A stretch of 51,337 bases of DNA from NCBI GenBank assembly GCA_937899725.1, contig CALCCA010000026.1:1-51337 (forward strand), read 5' to 3'. Below, piece after piece: positions 44,536 to 51,337 of the stretch. The translations under genes were made by a program, and so were the position numbers. Within the stretch, counting starts at the first letter, position 1. The number at the start of each line of letters is the position of its first letter. The stretch comes from an uncultured Halomicronema sp. (lineage in GTDB: Bacteria > Cyanobacteriota > Cyanobacteriia > Phormidesmidales > Phormidesmidaceae). The notes beneath the pieces were generated by a model. It searched no databases. It was given only the letters and a program-made list of their open reading frames with translations, and was not told where the DNA came from.

Positions 44536-44772
44536 CTCGCCTTAAAGGAATAAAAAGCACAACTACATTGTAACTATTTGTAAAAAGATATTGCGTTTCT
44601 CGCAAATAAAAATCCTATGGCCAACATAAATGATCAATATCACTGCTGTCGCAACATCGCAGCTTTCCTTTGCCACCCTAGCTCAATTCCGCCAGCCTTT
44701 GGTGATTAACGCTCCGGGCTAGCGGTTTTAGCCCTCTGCTTTGGCATGGTTAAGGGCGCTCGGACGGCAGCG

Positions 44773-45528
44773 TTAGAAAGCGGCTAGAGCCACAAACAAG
44801 CTATCCACTAGCAAAGTGCCGAGCAGGGTGCCGCTAAAGACCCAATGATGACGCTGGGGCGATCGCCAGGCCTGCCAGGCCAAAATCAACAGGCCGCTGG
44901 CCGCCACAATCGCCGTCACGGCACCCTCACGGGTCTGCACCTGAGCAAAGCCCGCCTGCACGATGCTTAATGATTGGGCCGGTGGTGACACCATCAGTTG
45001 ACGCCAATAGGGCATCAGATTGAGCCGATAGAAATAAAGGTCAGTGATCGCCGTGCCCAGCAGCGAGCCCAGATAAAAGCAATGGCCCACCTTGCCCCAG
45101 CCGCGATGTAAGCCCCAGAGGGCGATCGGCAGACCAATTGATTCAATCGGCAGGTGCCACAGCGGCTCCCAGCGAAACCAGCCCCAATAGATCGCCCCGG
45201 CGAGCCAGCTCCAGCTCAGCCCCAGCAGCAAGTCCCCGAAAAACTCAGTTTGCGGATGACGCGATAGGCGAACACTGCCCCAGAGCCAAAGGCCCGTCAG
45301 GGCTACGCTCATCCACGGCACGGTTCTGACTAGAGGCGCTTCAAAAAAAACGGGTACGGAAACTAACAAAATCCCCAGCGTGGCACCAATCCACGGCGAT
45401 TGGGGATTGAGTAGCAGCGTCTTGCCAAAGATCGCGGTTTGTTTAGTAGCAAAAGCAGCAAAGGCAGAATTTTCTTTGAGACTATCGGTCAAGGTTAGAT
45501 GCCCGTTGAGAGAATTGGAATCGTCCAT
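44773..45528 (-). CDS. DUF3120 family membrane protein
   Basis: The 251-residue protein fits the cyanobacterial DUF3120 family. A soluble N-terminus (about 1-40) is followed by about six to seven helices. Family-like segments are SVPVFFEAPLVR, WSWLAGAIYWGWFRWEPLWHLPIE and GKVGHCFYLGSLLGTAITDLYFYRL. The aromatic-rich central helices and the GT..TD motif are characteristic. Function is unknown; the family is nearly restricted to oxygenic phototrophs. It is divergent from the ferrochelatase-like gene, with 318 bp between the starts. Confidence 0.8.
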   Translation of the reverse strand: MDDSNSLNGHLTLTDSLKENSAFAAFATKQTAIFGKTLLLNPQSPWIGATLGILLVSVPVFFEAPLVRTVPWMSVALTGLWLWGSVRLSRHPQTEFFGDLLLGLSWSWLAGAIYWGWFRWEPLWHLPIESIGLPIALWGLHRGWGKVGHCFYLGSLLGTAITDLYFYRLNLMPYWRQLMVSPPAQSLSIVQAGFAQVQTREGAVTAIVAASGLLILAWQAWRSPQRHHWVFSGTLLGTLLVDSLFVALAAF

Positions 45529-45846
45529 TTGAGAAACGCCTTTTCGTTGCGTTTTTAGAAGCTGTGCTACAAGTTATTTCTAACTTTTGCTAAAGATTGT
45601 TGCGGGCCAAAAAAGATCCAAATGTCTAAATACGGTTTTATGTTTGGGAGTAGCTAATGACGCTAAGTTGAGTCACAGAGGCCAGGGTATTGACTCGCCA
45701 AGAAGCCTTTGCGTTCTGGATAGGCGGGCTTAAGAATATCCTAAGCCTCATCCCCCTAGGGGGGATGTTAGCGTATAAAAGGAGAGCTCGCAGGCGATTT
45801 CTAGAATGTCTGTTAAAGTCTCCCCAAAAGTCATCGAGGAAAAGTT
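45529..45846. other. Divergent promoter region with a GC-rich palindrome
   Basis: CATCCCCC (45749-45756) pairs with GGGGGATG (45760-45767), directly upstream of TATAAA (45774-45779). That is a good -10 for the ferrochelatase-like gene, with a leader of about 60 nt. The palindrome occupies the -35 region and could be an operator. GAGGA lies about 6 nt before the TTG start at 45847. No gene is seen in the gap. Confidence 0.45.
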
Positions 45847-47049
45847 TTGGTTACTACCGCTCGCAACGTCCAAGAAAACATTCAACCCTCGGATGTGCAA
45901 TCGCCTGTCAAAGACCGAGTCGCGGTTCTCTTGATGGGATACGGGGAAGTTGAGAGTTACGAAGATTTTGCCAACTACAACGAGCAGGCCCTCAATCTCC
46001 TCACGGCCAAATTTGCTCCCGTTCCCACCTGGGTGTATCCGCCCCTGGCCAAACTATTAGCGATGTTTGATCTGCATGAGTGGAGCCACCAGCACGACCA
46101 GTTCATTTCTCCCCACAATGCGATTTTTGAAAAGCAGCGCGCGGGTATCGAGCAGGAGCTGCAGTCTCAATGGGGCGATCGCGTTGAAGTCTTTAAGGCG
46201 TTTAATTTTTGCAAGCCGTTTCTGCCCGAGCAGGTGTTAGAGACGGTCAAAGCCCAAGGCTTTACGAAGCTATTGATTTATCCGCTGCTAGTCGTGGACT
46301 CCATCTTTACCAGTGGCATCGCCGTCGAGCAGGTGAACAACGCGTTAGCCAAGCTTAGTGAGGGCAGCGAACATTGGGTAAAAGGGGTGCGATATATTCC
46401 CTCCTTCTTCAACGAACCGGCCTATCTGGATCTGATGGTGCAGATGGTTGAGGAGAAGGTTGAGGCCGAACTCGCCAATGCCTATTTGCCCTCACAAATC
46501 GGCATCATTTTGATGAATCACGGCTGTCCCTTCGAAGCCAAAGGGTTTACCTCTGGCATTGATGAGAGCCAGATGCTCTATGAGCGCGTGCGAGAGCGCC
46601 TGATTCACCGCTATCCTCTGATTTCTGTCGGCTGGCTCAACCATCAGACGCCGCTGATTAAATGGACTCAGCCCAATACCAAGCTGGCTGCGCAAAACTT
46701 AATTGAGCTCGGCGCTAAGGCGCTGGTGTTTATGCCCATCGGATTTGCTACCGAGAACCACGAAACGCTGTTGGATGTAGACCACATCATTGAAACTGTG
46801 CGGGCCAAGCACAAAGATGTTTCGTTCATTCAGATGCCCTGCGTGAACGACCATCCGATATTTTTGACGATGGTGGCCGATTGGGCCAACGATCACATCC
46901 GCGATTTGTTGGAAGCAGAGCCCCTCGCGGTCAATCCGGGGTTGGCGATCGCCCAAGCTCAGGCTCAGGCCAACCATGAACATGCTCACGGTCATTCGCA
47001 TAATCATGGTCATACCCACGAGCATCATGGTCATACCCACAGTCACTAA
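45847..47049 (+). CDS. Ferrochelatase-family protein with histidine-rich tail
   Basis: The 400-residue protein resembles class-I ferrochelatases. It has an N-terminal VAVLLMGYGEVESYEDFANY, a middle MNHGCPFEAKGF that corresponds to the catalytic-histidine SAHG(L/V)P loop, and PIGFATENHETLLDVD that corresponds to the catalytic glutamate motif. It is diverged from the housekeeping HemH and lacks its chlorophyll-binding-like C-terminal helix. It ends instead in about 25 residues that are nearly half histidine (from NHEHAHGHSH on). The tail suggests metal storage or sensing, perhaps for nickel, cobalt or iron. It may insert metal into a tetrapyrrole; which one cannot be said. The start is a TTG supported by GAGGA. 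Confidence 0.75.
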   Translation: MVTTARNVQENIQPSDVQSPVKDRVAVLLMGYGEVESYEDFANYNEQALNLLTAKFAPVPTWVYPPLAKLLAMFDLHEWSHQHDQFISPHNAIFEKQRAGIEQELQSQWGDRVEVFKAFNFCKPFLPEQVLETVKAQGFTKLLIYPLLVVDSIFTSGIAVEQVNNALAKLSEGSEHWVKGVRYIPSFFNEPAYLDLMVQMVEEKVEAELANAYLPSQIGIILMNHGCPFEAKGFTSGIDESQMLYERVRERLIHRYPLISVGWLNHQTPLIKWTQPNTKLAAQNLIELGAKALVFMPIGFATENHETLLDVDHIIETVRAKHKDVSFIQMPCVNDHPIFLTMVADWANDHIRDLLEAEPLAVNPGLAIAQAQAQANHEHAHGHSHNHGHTHEHHGHTHSH

Positions 47050-47086
47050 TTATTGACTGTTCGCCATCACTAGAGATCACCACAAG

Positions 47087-47139
47087 AGCCGCTTTTTGCC
47101 TGCTCATCTTGAGCATAACCGGGCCAAGAGCGGCTTTTT
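47087..47139 (+). terminator. Terminator of the ferrochelatase-like gene
   Basis: AGCCGCT (47087-47093) pairs with AGCGGCT (47129-47135), enclosing an inner TGCTCA/TGAGCA hairpin, and is followed by TTTT. It lies 38 nt after the stop codon. The T-run within the left arm also allows it to work in the other direction. Confidence 0.65.
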
Positions 47140-47312
47140 GGCGGGGGCGGCTGACGTCCCGTTGAGACTTTGGCTCCCAAGGTCGGTGATGCGATCGCGG
47201 TGCGGCGCGGCTTGATTGCCCGATCGCAGAGACCCATCAGACCTAGGAGTGTCTGCCTCCAGCGATCGCGCAAACTCAGATATTTCCCTTATGGGGACGC
47301 TATCGTAGAGGC

Positions 47313-48029
47313 ATGAAGCCACTCATTGAACTCCGCCAGGTCAGCAAGGTCTATGGCATTGGCAACACCGAAGTCCGGGCGCTGTGGGATGTCAACCTAA
47401 CGGTTGAGCCCGGCGAATATTGCTCAATCATGGGGCCGTCGGGGTCAGGTAAATCCACCGCCATGAATTTGATTGGCTGCCTCGATCGCCCCACGTCGGG
47501 AGCCTATTATTTAGACGGTGAAAATGTGGCTGAGCTGGATGATGACGCTTTGGCTCATATCCGCAACCGCAAAATTGGCTTTGTGTTTCAGCAGTTTCAT
47601 CTGTTGCCTCAGCTCACCGCCATCGAAAATGTCATGTTGCCCATGGTGTATTCGGGGGTGCCCAGTCAAGAGCGCCAAGAACGGGCCGCCGCCGCCTTGA
47701 AACAGGTCAAATTGGCCGATCGCATGAACAATCGACCCACCCAACTTTCGGGGGGGCAACAGCAGCGCGTCGCCATCGCGCGCGCGATCGTCAACCAGCC
47801 CTTGTTAGTCCTAGCCGATGAGCCCACCGGCGCTTTGGACTCCCACACCACGCAGGACGTGCTGGGCATCTTTTCAGAACTTAACGCGACGGGTATCACT
47901 GTGGTGATGGTGACCCACGAACCGGATGTCGCCCGCTTGACCCGCCGTATCGTGTGGTTTCGCGATGGTGAGGTCGTTGATGCCAACTTAACGCCGGAAG
48001 ATATTGGCCACCTCACGGCCACGGTCTGA
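47313..48029 (+). CDS. MacB/DevA/LolD-type ABC transporter ATPase
   Basis: The 238-residue ATPase has Walker A GPSGSGKSTAMN, Q-loop FVFQQFHLLPQ, signature LSGGQQQRVAIARAI, Walker B LVLADEPTGALD and H-loop VTHEPDVA. The QQFHLLPQLTAIENVMLP and DEPTGALDS segments place it in the MacB/LolD/DevA group, which drives extrusion through mechanotransmission permeases. In heterocyst formers DevA exports glycolipid, but no membrane-fusion or permease gene is next to it here. So it is an orphan ATPase whose partners lie elsewhere. No clear ribosome site is seen directly before the ATG. Confidence 0.88.
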   Translation: MKPLIELRQVSKVYGIGNTEVRALWDVNLTVEPGEYCSIMGPSGSGKSTAMNLIGCLDRPTSGAYYLDGENVAELDDDALAHIRNRKIGFVFQQFHLLPQLTAIENVMLPMVYSGVPSQERQERAAAALKQVKLADRMNNRPTQLSGGQQQRVAIARAIVNQPLLVLADEPTGALDSHTTQDVLGIFSELNATGITVVMVTHEPDVARLTRRIVWFRDGEVVDANLTPEDIGHLTATV

Positions 48030-48149
48030 GCGATCGCCCCACTTTTTTGTCAGCCAAGGCGTTCCCGATCGCGACAGATTTGATATAACTACAGGCGAAC
48101 AGTCGCTAGTGAAGCTGAGACGCTATATCTGGTCTCGGGAGGGTTTTTT

Positions 48150-49076
48150 ATGGGCATTTGGCATCATCGCTGGCTGCATATTGTAGGTGGCCTGTGTGTC
48201 GGGGCGAGTTTGGTTCTGACTCAATCGGCACCGGGAGCGCGGGCAGTTGAGCCAGCCGAATCACAGATTGCCCAAGTGCCGGACGTGCCGCCGTCAGAAG
48301 CGGCCCTGAATCGCGGCTTAGCCTTAATTCAGCAGGGCGCCGTGGTGGACGCGACAGCGGCCTTTCGAGAAGCCATTGCCTTAGACCCCAACTCATCGGC
48401 CGCTCACTACAACCTCGGGCTGGTGCTGCGACAAACGGGCGAATTGCAAGAGGCGGCCACCGCGTTTTGGAAGGCGCTGGAGGCCGACCCGGAATTTGCG
48501 ATGGCCTACTCTAACCTGGGCGCAGCCCTGTGGGAAGGCGGCAATTTGGATCAGGCCCAAGAGTATTTAGAACGGGCGATCGAACTGCAGCCCGACTTAG
48601 GCAATGCCTATTACAACTTAGGTTTGGTGCAGCTGGATCAGCAAAATTATGAGGCCGCGATCGCGTCGCTGCAAACAGCCGAACAGTACACCCCCAATGC
48701 GCCAGAACCGGCCTTTCATCAAGGCCGAATTCATCTCAGGCAGGAAAATTATGACGCGGCGATCGCGTCTTTCGAACGGGCGATCGCCATCTTTCCGCAA
48801 TATGTCGAGGCGTTTTATAACCTCGGCGTTGCCCAATACGGCCAGGGTGATTACAACGCGTCTCTCGATTCGTTTCGAGCGGCGACTGAATTCAATCCTG
48901 AATATGCCAATGCCTATTACAGCGCTGGTTTGTCCTTTATTCGCTTGGCCAACTATGGAGAAGCTGAGGGCGTCTTAGAGCACGCCAAAAACCTCTACAT
49001 TACCCAAGGCAATCCTCAGTGGGCCTCAAACACGCAAGCTCAACTTGACCGGGCGGCGGAGCTAGCAGGCCAGTAG
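48150..49076 (+). CDS. Exported TPR-repeat protein
   Basis: The 308-residue protein has a signal peptide (about residues 1-31, ending near ARA) followed by seven to eight tandem tetratricopeptide repeats (about 50-290). The typical W/Y, A-x-x-x-L-G, Y-x-x-A and P positions recur (for example AHYNLGLVLRQTGELQEA, AYYNLGLVQLDQQNYEAA). TPR superhelices are protein-binding scaffolds; in the periplasm they often serve envelope assembly. GGGAGGG before the ATG is a strong ribosome site. It is convergent with the TPR-CHAT gene, only about 120 bp apart. Confidence 0.88.
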   Translation: MGIWHHRWLHIVGGLCVGASLVLTQSAPGARAVEPAESQIAQVPDVPPSEAALNRGLALIQQGAVVDATAAFREAIALDPNSSAAHYNLGLVLRQTGELQEAATAFWKALEADPEFAMAYSNLGAALWEGGNLDQAQEYLERAIELQPDLGNAYYNLGLVQLDQQNYEAAIASLQTAEQYTPNAPEPAFHQGRIHLRQENYDAAIASFERAIAIFPQYVEAFYNLGVAQYGQGDYNASLDSFRAATEFNPEYANAYYSAGLSFIRLANYGEAEGVLEHAKNLYITQGNPQWASNTQAQLDRAAELAGQ

Positions 49077-49194
49077 GCTTCGCCTCGTTAGCTAGCTTCT
49101 GCTAATAGGCCTCACAACAGCACAGCTGCGATTTGGGGTTATGTGATTTGTTGTGACGCGAGACAACCATCCAAACTTGCAAAAACCTGAGACA

Positions 49195-51337
49195 TTACGG
49201 GTTCATCTCGATCGCTCGCCAATCGCCGGAACCAATGAACGCAGCCCAGTAATAGGGGTGGCTGTATTCGTCACTATTGAGGAATGCCAGTTGCGTTTCC
49301 CGCAGGGAAGCATCGCGGGGAGTACCAGAGATGAGGCGATCGTAATAATCGACCATCAGCTCTTGGGTGGCGATATCATCCACCTTCCACAAGCTAATCA
49401 CCTGGCTATGAGAACCTGCCAGCACAAAAGCCCGACGCAAGCCATAGACACCTTCGCCGGCAGCCAATTCTCCAAGACCGGTTTCACAGGCCGAGAGCAC
49501 CACAAGTTGAGTCCCACTCAGGTTCATGCCAGTGACTTCTAGGGCGGTCAAAATGCCATCTTGGTCAGGGCCGCTCTGGCCCTCTGCCGCCGCTCCTGCC
49601 AAAATTAGCCCTGACTGCAACAGCGGATTGAGTGTCTCTTCAGTGGGCTCAAAGAAACCATGGGTCGCGATGTGCAAAATGCTGGGCTGAGACTGCTGCT
49701 TGAGCAACGCTTCGGTGGCATTCGTTTGCGTGTAGACCTCAGCCCCCGGTAACTTGGGGGCGATCAAATCGACTTCAGCTTGGGTGCCCGGTAGAGCAGG
49801 GAAGATGCGGCTATCAAAGTCGATCGCTCGGGTATCGGCTTGCGCCACTACTTCGCCTGGGCGACCGTAGATCGGGTTGCCTACCAACACAGCCGGATTA
49901 TTGCTAGCGGGGGTATTTTCTACCCGCAGTAAGTCGCGACCCGAGGTGAGATAGCGAAACTGATAGGATTCCAGCAGATAGTCACCAGCCTCATCGACTA
50001 AGGCTTCGAAGGGAATCAAGTTGAGGGCACCATCCGGGGAAATAAAGATGGTGGTGGTCGCCCCTAGCGAATCTCGTACTGGAGCCATGATCAGCTGTTC
50101 TAGGTCTTGGGCCTCGGCTTTGAACTGGCCGAGCGGGGTGTTGGATGAAGCCAAGCTCTGGGAGAACGTCTCCACCGCCGTATCAATGGTCACTGCTGGT
50201 CCTAAATCTATCCCCTGAATCGTGCCATTGGGCTGCAAGATATAGGCGGCATAGTGATCGTCACCATACCGCTGCTGGATTGGCCCGGTGGGGTTAACCG
50301 GTCGATAGCGAGTGAACTCGACCAGAGTGGTCGCTGGGGGTAAGGCAGCCTGAATCTCAGCGACCGATGGCGAAGCGGTCACATTGGCAAAATCAGCACT
50401 GAGACGGCTGAGCTGGTCTTCAAGGCTAGTGATCTGGTTTTGCAGGGATTTGGCCTGGGTTTGATGATTTTCAAAATCCTCAGACGGTGAGTTCACGGCG
50501 AGGTTAGCAAGTTGAGTATTGACTGCATTCAGCTCATCCAAAAGTGCTGCGGCCTCGGGATCATCAGCCAATTGAGCCTGCAAGTTGGTAAACAGATCAA
50601 GTACGCGGCTTTTGCGTTGCAACAGAGTCGTGAATGCGAGGTGCGCGGCATCTGCATCAGTCGGCAGACTATTGAGATGCAGGCTAACCGTGTTATCGAT
50701 GGTCCATGCTCGTGTATCCAAATAAGCGCGTTTCTGAGCATCCGAGCCCCCTAACAGATTACGGCTAAAGACGATTTCTTGATTGTTCAGCCCCCGTCTC
50801 AAGGTATCGAGGGCTGCTTGGGGCTGGCCTTGGGCAGAGTACAGCCCAGCCAGATTAATCAAGGTATCGGTAGTAGCCGGATGGTCAGACCCAAAGGTTT
50901 GTTCGCGAATCTCCAATATATTGAGGTATATGGGTTCTGCCGCTTGGTATCGATCTAGAGATCGATACACCGCAGCCAGAGTATCGAGGCTGGCAGCAGT
51001 ATCGAGATGGTTGGGGCCTAGCTGCTGCTCACGAAGCTTTAGACTTCGCTCGGCCAGGGACATGGCTATGTCAAAACGCCCCATCGACCAATACAGCTCG
51101 GCTAAATTATTGAGGTTGGTAGCGACCTCAAGATGGTCAGAGCCGTAGGCGCGCTCACTAATGGACAAGGCACGTTGATAGAGGGTTTCTGCATCTCCGT
51201 AGCGCTCGGTCGAACGGTACAGCAAGGCCAGATTATTAAGGCTGGCACCAGTCTCAGGATGGTCGGGGCCTACAGCTTGCTCGAAACTCTCCAAAGCCTG
51301 CATATAGAAGGGTTCGGCCTCGTCATAGCGGCCCATC
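49195..51337 (-). CDS. TPR-CHAT protein, N-terminus beyond the window
   Basis: This gene is open at the right edge; at least 713 codons are visible. The N-terminal part is kinesin-light-chain-type tetratricopeptide repeats with the recurring A-x-x-L-Y-x-R-A-L and H-P-x-x-A-x-x-L-x-N-L-A pattern. A coiled coil follows, then a C-terminal CHAT domain, a caspase-like peptidase fold. Both members of the catalytic dyad are present: the histidine in LHIATHGFFEPT and the cysteine in VVLSACETGLG. TPR-CHAT proteins include the protease partner of type III-E CRISPR and many cyanobacterial proteins of unknown trigger. No effector or CRISPR genes are seen here. It is probably a regulated protease. Confidence 0.88.
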   Translation of the reverse strand, partial: MGRYDEAEPFYMQALESFEQAVGPDHPETGASLNNLALLYRSTERYGDAETLYQRALSISERAYGSDHLEVATNLNNLAELYWSMGRFDIAMSLAERSLKLREQQLGPNHLDTAASLDTLAAVYRSLDRYQAAEPIYLNILEIREQTFGSDHPATTDTLINLAGLYSAQGQPQAALDTLRRGLNNQEIVFSRNLLGGSDAQKRAYLDTRAWTIDNTVSLHLNSLPTDADAAHLAFTTLLQRKSRVLDLFTNLQAQLADDPEAAALLDELNAVNTQLANLAVNSPSEDFENHQTQAKSLQNQITSLEDQLSRLSADFANVTASPSVAEIQAALPPATTLVEFTRYRPVNPTGPIQQRYGDDHYAAYILQPNGTIQGIDLGPAVTIDTAVETFSQSLASSNTPLGQFKAEAQDLEQLIMAPVRDSLGATTTIFISPDGALNLIPFEALVDEAGDYLLESYQFRYLTSGRDLLRVENTPASNNPAVLVGNPIYGRPGEVVAQADTRAIDFDSRIFPALPGTQAEVDLIAPKLPGAEVYTQTNATEALLKQQSQPSILHIATHGFFEPTEETLNPLLQSGLILAGAAAEGQSGPDQDGILTALEVTGMNLSGTQLVVLSACETGLGELAAGEGVYGLRRAFVLAGSHSQVISLWKVDDIATQELMVDYYDRLISGTPRDASLRETQLAFLNSDEYSHPYYWAAFIGSGDWRAIEMNP

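Noticed and set aside
1-51337. tRNA, rRNA, tmRNA or classic riboswitch
   Set aside because: I scanned the gaps by eye for T-arm motifs (GTTCGAATC/GTTCAAATC) and known riboswitch cores and found none. A tRNAscan-SE and Rfam run would be decisive.

Overview
The window is a gene-dense piece of a cyanobacterial chromosome, probably from a Leptolyngbya/Nodosilinea-like filamentous lineage (the genus is inference). The evidence is the many copies of the HIP1 octamer GCGATCGC, a textbook NtcA-activated promoter in front of a complete urea transporter operon, cyanobacteria-typical families of unknown function (DUF3007, DUF4079, DUF3120, DUF2993, DUF309, DICT) and a chloroplast/cyanobacterial-type LptA-LptB-LptF/G cluster. 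I see no rRNA, tRNA, CRISPR array, prophage or intact insertion sequence.

Layout. 0.6-3.1 kb: a ZIP-like permease with an inserted cyclic-nucleotide-binding domain, a rhodanese and a small membrane protein. 3.9-13 kb: four signalling proteins on the plus strand, separated by unusually long non-coding gaps: REC-GGDEF-EAL, GAF-histidine kinase, a PhnD-type periplasmic sensor hybrid kinase, and a REC-histidine kinase. 13.2-18 kb: glmM, a DUF309 gene and the lipopolysaccharide-export genes lptA, lptB and lptF/G. 18.5-26.3 kb: a secreted protein with regular cysteine repeats, dxs, glpK, a long gene-poor stretch, a DUF3007 gene and trpA. 26.3-32.5 kb: an accessory-looking segment with a decayed transposase, palindromic repeats, a NarL-type response regulator and its sensor kinase, a LysR regulator that has lost the middle of its effector domain, and an SDR oxidoreductase. 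Two ~75-nt direct repeats lie here, each ending exactly 3 nt past a stop codon. 32.6-40.8 kb: nitrogen block, ureF, ureG and urtABCDE. 41-51.3 kb: membrane and cell-envelope families, a pentapeptide-repeat protein overlapping a DICT/degenerate HD-GYP protein, a ferrochelatase-like chelatase with a histidine-rich tail, an orphan MacB/DevA-type ATPase, a TPR protein and a TPR-CHAT protease-like protein cut by the right edge.

How genes work together. UrtA captures urea in the periplasm, UrtB/UrtC form the channel and UrtD/UrtE drive it. UreF and UreG load nickel into urease, whose subunits are not in this window. The NtcA site ties transport to nitrogen limitation. A terminator-like hairpin after urtA would let the binding protein be made in excess. 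LptA, LptB and LptF/G move lipopolysaccharide to the outer membrane. GlmM supplies glucosamine-1-phosphate for peptidoglycan and LPS. Dxs feeds the MEP pathway for carotenoids, the chlorophyll phytyl tail and quinones.

Most notable observations: UrtD carries a C-terminal TerB-like domain; the paired direct repeats sit flush behind two unrelated stop codons; the ZIP-like permease is split by a CNB domain; and the secreted protein has eight cysteines at very regular spacing. Nothing here is proven to be a new system. All family calls were made from motif recognition by eye, without database searches.
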